The position numbers and the translations under genes were made by a program. Below, in pieces: positions 56,250 to 64,000 of a stretch of 64,000 nucleotides of DNA. Below the pieces are notes generated by a model. That model did not search any database, was not told the DNA's origin, and saw only the letters and a program-made list of their open reading frames with translations. The stretch spans positions 6,277,501-6,341,500 of the forward strand of contig OU612074.1 in the NCBI GenBank assembly GCA_914767715.1. The letters are read 5' to 3'. The stretch comes from Membranipora membranacea (lineage: Eukaryota; Bryozoa; Gymnolaemata; Cheilostomatida; Membraniporidae). Within the stretch, counting starts at the first letter, position 1. The number at the start of each line of letters is the position of its first letter.

Positions 56250-57795
56250 GTCGACAAAGTTGAATGAGATTCAAGCCAGTAAACCAAACAATCTGTTTCT
56301 AGATAGGGGCGATCATTTTCCGGAACATTCTGGTTCTTTGTGTGCAACCGGCAGCACAGTTCATGAAGAAACACGGTTACGATGGTATGGTGAGTTTATT
56401 CTCACTTAACTATTTAAGCTCATGCCTCGCCAAAATTTGTTTTGGGGTTTCTCAATCCACATGATCAAAGAAGTCTAAACCTAAAATTTGGCGACGTTAC
56501 GCCATGACGTGACGTCATGATATGATATGTGAGCCAGATAATTTCACCATTCCACAATGGCACAAACTCTATTCTCTCAAAGTGAATAAACCAAAATAGT
56601 CTAGGGACCCTAGCATAATCTTATCATCATTTTTAAATATAACTGATAGATTTCATATTGGAGAGTAATTGTTATTTTTCCTAGGCACTTGGAAACCATG
56701 AATTTGATGAAGGTCGTCCTCGACTCCAAAGCTTTATCAACAACGTGACAGCACACTTTGATGTGGTGAGCTCAAGTATTGACAATTCCAATGAGCCCGG
56801 GCTTGAAGGGTACCACCCTTGGGTGATTAAAGATGTAGGAGGGAGAAAGATTGGAATCATAGGCTACACTACAACAGACGCTACATTTCTCTCATCACCT
56901 GGTAAGGCTTCAGATAGGTTCAGCCCTGTTTAAACTAATTTTCCTGCTCCGAGTGGCAGCTACAACCATTACAGCATTTCACAATGATTGGCAAAACTGA
57001 TACATCCAAGTGTGATGGGAGGCGGAAAACAAACTGAAGGCCTCTGTCTCGTGTTGCAGAAGTTTTAGGTTGAAAAATGAGTGCCAGCTGCGATTGATGC
57101 TCTGCTTATCCCATGAAATAAAAAATATTGAACAAGTAATCAGAAAAAGGTCCTTAACTGATGTAAGGAATTTTTCGAATGTAAGCTCAGTTTTACTGCC
57201 AAAGCATGAGTTCACCAATGGTCGGATATATACTGTTGAATTGTTCCAGACTTCCCCCCCCCGCACACTCGGATTTATATTTTCTATGCTGGATGCATCG
57301 GTCACTATTATGGCTACTCAAGGAAAAGATAGCAGGGTTGGGGGAATTCATATCTCCCTCTTGATAAGTGTTTAGTGAGATCTTTTCATTACCATCGATA
57401 TCTCTCGGTCATGATTTCCTTCTTCCATAGCTGTGCTGCGAACAGGCAGAGCCAGCTAATGTAATCTGTCTTCAGTTTTTCTTTGTCCCAGGATGAATAC
57501 TTACAATGATATTAGCATTAAGGGTTGGCTTAGTATGCATGGGTAATTGAGTATGACTTGTGGCACCACTTCCCACAATACCAGCTGTTCTATTGCACCA
57601 TTTCAGGAAGTACTGGTGCCCTTGTTTTCTATGATGAAATAAACTCAGTACGTACAGCTGTCTCAGAGATACAGTCCAACGATTCCTGTGGGAATATCAT
57701 CATCGCTCTCGGCATTCTGGATTCAGTCCTGACAAACAGATCGCTAAGGAAGTCGATGGAGGTCGGAGGTCACACTAATACTTTCCTGTACTCAG
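56250..57795 (+). pseudogene. fragment of a 5'-nucleotidase (CD73-type ecto-5'-nucleotidase family) gene, frameshifted
   Basis: Three exons remain: 56250-56399, 56685-56901 and 57607-57795. Exon 1 has NNLFLDRGDHFP (family: LLLDAGDQF) and is frameshifted twice before its end, which codes QFMKKHGYDGM in another frame. Exon 2 is intact, with ALGNHEFDEG (metal/catalytic GNHE motif) and KIGIIGYTT. Exon 3 begins GSTGALVFYDEI and ends GGHTNTFLYSG, both family motifs. Between them one missing base converts the catalytic GHSG motif to an unrelated reading, and the frame is regained just before GGHTNT. Upstream and downstream exons are absent. The live enzyme hydrolyses extracellular AMP to adenosine; this copy cannot. 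Confidence 0.85.
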
Positions 57796-57799
57796 GTAA

Positions 57800-58760
57800 A
57801 AATAGTTACCTGTAAGAATACAAGAATATAAGAACAATACATGTAAAGTATGCAGACCGAGATATTAGGAGGTCTCCAAAGGCGGACTCTCAACCCGGAG
57901 TACCAACCTGTGTCCCATTGAGCGGGTACAATTTTGCCATCGCTTGTCAGATTTTTTTAAGCAAAAACTCGAGTGTTTGTTTAACGGATTGTATCATTTT
58001 ACTTGTTTTTACAAATGGTGTACAGTGTGTACGCTGGTTAAATCTCAATTTATGATTCAGAACTCCTGTTAACACAGATAAGGAAAATTGGTCCCTTCAG
58101 CCAGATATCACTGCTTTCAAATGTAACTCAAATCAGACTCTAAGTAATTAGAACGGACTCGTGTGGTTTCCCTAGGTATGGATTATGCGAACTGCACTGT
58201 AGTTGTAGTTAACAGCCCTAACAATAGTGTTAGTTCAGTAAAAAATACCGAATAACTGCATACAGGCAGTAATTGTAAAGCAAACACATATGTTTATGTA
58301 GTGTTGAGGTAAGAAACATAGTTTCCCTCACAAAAAGAAGCTTGTAAACAAATTTCCGGTGAAGGAAGCTGAATAAAGGGAGGAATAAGGGAGATAGGGA
58401 AGGGATTGAAAAAAACCTTAAAAACTGGGAGTCACCCCACAAAATAGGGAGACATGTAAGGTATGGTGAGAACACCAACCATTGCATTGAGGTTTGATTC
58501 ACGCATAATCCTGATATTGAAGTTAGCCAAGACATCAGTATTCAAAGTTTGTAGGCCGAGTTATGAGAATTTGTATAATGACGATCACTTTCGGGCAAAG
58601 CTTTCTTATTATTTATTACCTTGAGTCAAATACAGTTTTACCTAAAAGTTTGAGTGAATTTGATACCCTCAATCATTTGTTGATTGAAAACAGGGACATG
58701 TTGGCTCAGAAAATCAAATTAAAAAGAAAATAAGAAAACAAAAAGACATTTGAGCATCAT
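57800..58760. other. intergenic, no supported gene
   Basis: No recognisable exons. The rest of the 5'-nucleotidase gene is not found here. Confidence 0.5.
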
Positions 58761-58762
58761 GA

Positions 58763-59438
58763 TCTATATTTTTCTACACATATAATAAACATAACATCAA
58801 ACCTCCGGAACTTAAATTTAACAACCTCATTTTCAAACAATCAGACAAAATTAAGTACTTAGGTGTGATTCTTGATAACAAATTAAATTTTACATCTCAT
58901 ACCAATAAAATTAAACAAAAACTTTATCTATTAGTCATCAACTTTCAATGTAATATAAAATTCCTGACAGCTAAATTAGCTAAGCTTTTGTACATTGGAC
59001 ATATACATTCTAATCTGGAATCAAGCTCTCCTGTTTTACTTACAACAAACGACTATGTCAAAAAAGAATTTTTAAAAATTGAGAATAGATGTTTGAAAAT
59101 TATAGACAATAACAGCTCTAAAGATAATACTCGAAAGACCTAAAACATCCCGGTTCTAGCTTTGCGTTTAGAACATTTTGTATCTGCTGACATTTTGTAA
59201 AATTGTTAATATTTTAGTCCCAATAATTGATATTAATCTGCTCCCCGAGAAATTAACTAGTGAAACTAGGCTTGCTAAATGTTCAGGGATTAGACTATCA
59301 AAGGAAAATTTGAGATTTTCTTTGGCTAATTTCGGTGCTCAGAAGTTTAACGAATTACCCAATCATATTAATCTGAGTCAATGCCTTGCTTTATTCAAAA
59401 ACGCCACTCGGAGCCGCGTCCTCAAACTTCTCAATTAA
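58763..59438 (+). mobile_element. LINE fragment, C-terminal end of reverse transcriptase ORF
   Basis: The frame open from 58763 reads KYLGVILDNKLNFTSHTNKI and KFLTAKLAKLLYIGHIHSNLE, the post-catalytic segment common to CR1/Jockey-like RTs, up to a stop near 59143. A second frame at 59178-59438 continues with RLSKENLRFSLANFGAQKFN and ELPNHINLSQCLALFKNATR, the usual LINE ORF2 end, to TAA. One or more frameshifts between them, and no upstream catalytic domain, show a 5'-truncated dead copy. Confidence 0.88.
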
Positions 59439-59988
59439 TGAGTCAGTTCTTTTCATTTCTTTTTAGTAGCCTACTGCTGCATTGTTCTAACTTTTCTTTG
59501 ACTAGCTATTGTGTATTAACCTGTGTAATGTTTAACTGCTAATTAATGTCTGTTTGTAATTTTTTCCTGTCATTGTTCTTGATTTTAAGTTACAAGTCTT
59601 TTTAATTCTATGAGTTTAATTTCGAGTTAATACGTCAAAGTTTGACCATATAGAATTTTGTCGAAAGACAAAAATTAAAAAATGCTTCAACGTGTAGTGT
59701 TTTCTTAGACTTTGGTTTGATATGTATGATATAACAGAATATAACCAAGAGTGTTATATTTGCAGGTTCATAGGAAGCTAGTTGAATCTTTGAAGAGTTG
59801 AAGGCAAATTGCGTTCGAAGTAGGGGGAAATAACAAGGAAAGTGGGGGAGAAGTATGAATCACTGAGATCTTATTACTGGTGTACTGGACCACCGGACAG
59901 TGAGTAAGCGGCGAGCATGTATTGTTGGGCAATCTGAAAACTCTGATCCATTCAAGTTCTACTATAAGACAGTGGCAGTGTGATTTGA

Positions 59989-59994
59989 TTTATT
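59989..59994 (-). terminator. AATAAA signal of peptide gene copy 3
   Basis: TTTATT on the plus strand, in GATTTATTGACAGT, conserved with 46087-46092. Confidence 0.5.
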
Positions 59995-60350
59995 GACAGT
60001 CTCTAAAATGTGATAATTTAAACTCAGCAGCAGCAATCAATGGGAATAAATTGTTCATAAATTAGGAAGTATCTGACAGGTTGAGACTAGGTTTTTCTGT
60101 CATTCTCCTGTGGTTGCTGACTTCTACAAAACAAATATATAAATCAGGATATGATTTGTGCATCAAGAAGATATTACTGATGTTATAAATGAATATAAAA
60201 AAAATATGAAGGGTGTGTGAGTTTAAGCTCAGAAAAAAGTATAAATGTAGGGTTAGTGAGTAAACTGTTGTACATGCTCCGATCAGTTGTGGAAAATTTT
60301 ATGGTGTCCATGTAAAATCTAACCTTTGTAATTGTATTTGATATGGCAAC

Positions 60351-60722
60351 TTAGCCTTTAATTTTGTCAAGGACTTTTTGTCCTCCTTCAATGACAGCTG
60401 TAGTCCCTACAGCTGTAGCGACAGCTTTGCCAACACGTGTTACCAAGCTTCCCAGACTCCCAGACTCAATCTGCACCACAGCTGCAAAGATCATTTCAAT
60501 AATGTGACTTTTTTGAAGTTTGTATCAGAATACTCATAAAGCGTTAATTGAAATGTTATCTCAGCACTATTTTTAGCTAGCTGTGAACTTAGCATGAAAT
60601 GATTGCCTAGTGTAGTGTGTCGCGTTGTACAGAACCCTAAGAAAGAATATAAATTATTTATACAGCAAGCAAAACTCACCAAGTGCAGCAAGAACAAGAG
60701 AAATCAGTGCAAATACCTTCAT
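60351..60722 (-). CDS. 57-aa precursor of a cationic amphipathic peptide, copy 3
   Basis: Minus-strand coding exons are 60722-60680 and 60481-60351 (TAA). Signal peptide sequence MKVFALISLVLAAL is identical to copy 1. The mature part has LVTRVGKAVATAVGTTAV and QKVLDKIKG, with one Arg and four Lys against two acidic residues, so it is less basic than copy 1. Compared with copy 1 the intron is shorter (about 200 against 320 bp), and the changes are mostly conservative substitutions with no frame damage. This suggests the peptide is under constraint. The final Gly is kept. Being in the younger-looking duplicated block, it is the closest relative of copy 1. Confidence 0.82.
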
Positions 60723-60999
60723 GTTCTTCAATCTAAATGTAAAGAAGATTTTAGACACCACATACAAAATAGAAGAGTTAATACAGTAAGTGGGAATTAC
60801 ACTAAATTAATTGTTCCTTCAAATAGTGTCTTGTAAGTTGCACAGTATGTCAGTCATCAGTAGGCTAACCGACCAAGATGAGTAAAGTTAAGTCAGAAGG
60901 AGGCCACTGGTGAGTTGCTTGACTGAAATACCCTGAAGAGGATATATGGATTTCAGAAGCCATACTTACTGTGGTAGATTATCAGCTTGAGATGACTAT

Positions 61000-61095
61000 G
61001 TCAGTGGTTGAGGCCGTAGATTTATACTCCATTCTCCATTGAGACTCTCTTATATACTGGTAAAAACGGCAACTTTCATCAACTGGAAGTGACTA
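61000..61095 (-). promoter_or_regulatory. promoter of peptide gene copy 3
   Basis: Minus strand: CACTTCCAGTTGATG, TTGCCGTTTTTACC, AGTATATAAGAGAG (TATA at 61049-61058), GTCTCAATGG, then GTATAAATC (61019-61027). It matches copy 1 closely and copy 2 partly. The leader exon donor is GTAAGTATG near 60968. Confidence 0.75.
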
Positions 61096-62689
61096 ATAGT
61101 TTTATATTATTGACATATATCAAAATCATTGAAATTCCCTAGCTAATTTTCACATACTGACTAACAACGATAAATGCCACTAATAATGCCACTAATAATT
61201 TAGCCACTAACCAATGTTTGGAGAAATGTGCCAAGTACTATTATTACACTATTGCTTCAACACTGTATCTATTATAATGCAATCATAATAGTATTTTTAT
61301 ATCAATTGTAATTATTATTACAATTTTATTACAATCAGAGTTTAATAATAAAACATTTTCTCTTCATAATAATTGATAATTGTGATGATTTGTTGTTGAT
61401 TGAAGCTTTCTCATATTCGAGACATTGTGCAAGGCTCTCTGAAAACAGGACATTTATAATGATCACGTTATTTGTAGTTCTTCTTTCAATTTGAAGATGT
61501 CGACAGAAATCCCGTTCTATAATTCAGCACAGATTGAAACTGATTATCAATTTGGAAATGAGAGAATGCTGACACCCAATTTCCTAAAATATTAAACAAA
61601 TGAAAGAGTGCTAATTTTGTTGAGGATGGCATTGCAATTGCCGAAAGTAAATATATGCGGTGGTGCTGAGTTATAGAACATGATTTCTGCTGTCATTTAT
61701 GAATTGAAATAAAAGTAATGGTTAAGGGCAATAAAAACCAATACAAATAAAATATTCATTTTAAACCTCCTATTCTCATCAAAGTTATTACCATTGAGAT
61801 AATAATACTATTAAAATGATGATGTGATAATTATTACATTTTTATCACAATAAAAATAAAATCATCATCATTATATCTTCCTTATTTCAATTAATAAATG
61901 CCAGCAGAAATCTAGTTCTAAAATTCTGTTCCAATTGAAACTGACTAGCATTATGGTTATAAGAAGATCTGGACACTCTATTTCACCAAATCATCATTAA
62001 TTGAAAGAGTGAATTATTTTGTTGAGGATGACACATTGCGAATCCTGAAAGTAAATATATGAAGGTTTATTAAGAAGTAGCTAATGGGATGATTAAGTCC
62101 AATAGTCAAAACAATTAGGATTACATTAGGCTCTTTTGTGGAAGTGATTAGGAAATCCTTCTATTGTTGGTGAATTCTGAGTACGCAGTGTATTTTGATT
62201 GCCCCACAGATATTAGCATCAGTTACGAAAACACACAAACTATATAGAACGTATATTCACTTTGTGCAATCTGTTGACAGTGTGAAAAATTATTTGAATG
62301 TATCAATGAAGATAGAACACTGCGGTACAAGGCTCTGCCGAAAATCTTTGATCTCACATTTTGCATTGTGGATTATCAAAATAATATAGGGGAGTTCTTC
62401 AAAAGGGTTTAGAAGGAATCTAGCTAAGTCCCTAGGACGGGTGACAAGATGTGTAGGACGCAATATGCTCTGTTGTTACCGCCTGTATAAAATGTTAGTT
62501 TAGTCCAACCTACCTGCCAAGTTGTAATTACCCCCTCCACTTGTTGATGTATAGTATAATTAGTCACATCATCTGTGTCTGCAAATAAAACATAATCTGT
62601 TCAAACTTTTGCAACTGCTGTGAAATGTTTCATCCCTTTTGTTGACGTTTTTGCAATTGCTGAGTGTGGGAGGTGACACTACCTCTGAT

Positions 62690-63000
62690 GAAACCTGAGG
62701 TTGTGCAGCAGGTGAACATATAATGGTCAGCAATATCTCTAAACAAGCAAAGTCAAACCTTGAGGTTGTCTGGTTAGATTCGGCCAATGCCTATGATTCT
62801 GTACCACCGAGCATGATTTATTGTGAACTCTCACACTTCTTGGTGCCTGGCAAGGTAAGGTTAAGGTAAAGTGCAATTATAAAAAGTTCAAAATGTGATT
62901 CACTACTCAGAACTTTCCCACAAAATGGCAAAAGCCATCAGTAGGCATTCCTACCCGGATGAGCCATATCACCCTATTCCTTATTATTATGTAGATAGTT
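62690..63000 (+). mobile_element. decayed LINE reverse-transcriptase remnant in duplication copy 2
   Basis: Homologue of the remnant at 48590-49060. Motif A-like VVWLDSANAYDSVPP is at about 62767-62811 and motif B-like VGIPTRMSHITLF at about 62940-62980. The segment with motif C is deleted at about 63002. Here the motif A stretch keeps the DSVP ending usual for the family. Confidence 0.72.
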
Positions 63001-64000
63001 TTTTCTTTAGACCCATTTTTGTTAAATATATTCTAGACATCTTTGTTCAAAAATTTTATCTTTTCCCATCATGCATTTATTGTTGTAGGTCAGTCTGTGG
63101 AAGGTGGGTAGGGACTGAGTACTCGTAGGCTGTTTGATACATATATTTAATAATTCTATTCAATAGAAAACAAATCATGCTTACCATACTGGCTATCGGT
63201 GGGTGGATTAAACTGAATGGTGGTTATCTCAAGTTCACAAATAATTATTTGTATCGATATCGCGAAACTGAAATTAAAAGCATATAAAAATCAGGTGCTG
63301 AAAAGGTGAAAACTGTGTACCTCAATTTGCCCTCATTAAATTAATGCTTACTCTCAAATCAATATCACAAATGTTAAACCCTAATAACTTTGTTTACTAA
63401 CAGATTTACCACTAACGCAAGAAAAATATCGCAATTATTATTATCTAAACAAACTAACCCTACATAAAATGATAATATAAATTATATTTACCTTTATGAC
63501 TCCCTTGGTTTGTTTAAGAAACACCTTTGCCCAGTAAAATAGAATATCAATTATAAACACCAAATAGATCGGTGGAGCATAAGTACTTTAGTGAAATTGT
63601 ATGACATAACACGTCAAGCTCCTATGGGCAACTGAATTATCCACACAAGCACAGCAAGACAGTGCAGCTAATTGGGCATGAAATCATACATAGCCTGACA
63701 CAACTCAGGCCACACATGACAATACAATTAGCGAAAACTCCCAGTGAATGGTGGGGGCCACAATGCAGCGCACCGCAGCTACACTTACCATTGTGATGGC
63801 CAATTACTGTAGAACCATCATGATTCTTTGCATGGATTTTCACTTATAACTTCTGGCCTATTTGGTCAATGGCCTTCTTACTTTCACATTATATCCATCC
63901 ATATTTCAAATTACATATTAGAAAGTTTTGAGGATGAATGGGCATAACTTCCTAAGATACAGCCAGATAAAAAAGCTCCTTTCGATTTTGTTAATTTGTT

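Larger units (their letters stand above)
59880..64000. repeat. large direct duplication, copy 2 (continues past the window)
   Basis: Aligns with 45760-50815 from GGACCACCGGACAGTGAGTAAGC to the window end. Local differences: ~110 bp at 63182-63291 present only here; ~1,040 bp absent near 63002; and an internal repeat of a ~170-bp piece (about 61495-61660 and 61890-62065, each ending GAAAGTAAATATATG). The right boundary lies outside the window. Confidence 0.9.

Noticed and set aside
56979-57375. Overlapping open frames on both strands between 5'-nucleotidase exons 2 and 3
   Set aside because: They fall in the intron, show no domain and no similarity to the family.

Overview
The window is animal genomic DNA, not bacterial or viral. 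Genes are split by GT-AG introns, promoters carry TATA boxes, AATAAA signals follow the terminal exons, and the long intergenic stretches hold satellite DNA, decayed retrotransposons and DNA transposons. The gene content (small secreted proteins with thrombospondin type 1 repeats, PAN plus lectin-like domains, cationic amphipathic peptides) fits a marine invertebrate bilaterian. I cannot name the taxon. No gene symbol can be assigned with confidence.

Layout: 1-2800 is a ~180-bp tandem satellite. 2.8-9.5 kb is gene-poor, with a 5' half of a tRNA-Asp, a tRNA-Gly(GCC) pseudogene, and an orphan copy of the last exon of the TSP1 family. 9.5-26.1 kb holds three ~5-6 kb tandem units (A, B, C), each carrying one secreted TSP1-repeat gene. 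The gene in A is intact (200 aa). The genes in B and C are decayed. Unit A has taken a LINE and unit B a 2.1-kb TTAA-flanked transposon, and the other units show the empty sites. 27.05-27.47 kb is a hAT-type nonautonomous element with a perfect 8-bp target duplication and a tRNA-like gene inside it. 32.4-36.3 kb holds the largest paralogue, a 465-aa secreted protein with about 30 NMGPG pentapeptides, VP/IP-rich segments and two TSP1 domains.

37.7-43.8 kb holds two tandem genes for secreted proteins with a PAN/Apple-like module and an F5/8C or F-type-lectin-like module. 45.7-64 kb contains a large direct duplication (about 45.76-50.8 and 59.88-64.0 kb), each copy with a gene for a 57-aa precursor of a cationic amphipathic peptide. 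A third, diverged copy of that gene lies between them on the other strand. A frameshifted 5'-nucleotidase pseudogene lies at 56.2-57.8 kb and a LINE end at 58.8-59.4 kb.

All confident genes encode secreted products, and every coding intron in them is phase 1. Exons can therefore be lost, skipped or duplicated without breaking the frame, which appears to be how the TSP1 family has varied. A host-defence or extracellular-matrix/secretion role is a reasonable inference for the cluster, but nothing in the sequence proves it.
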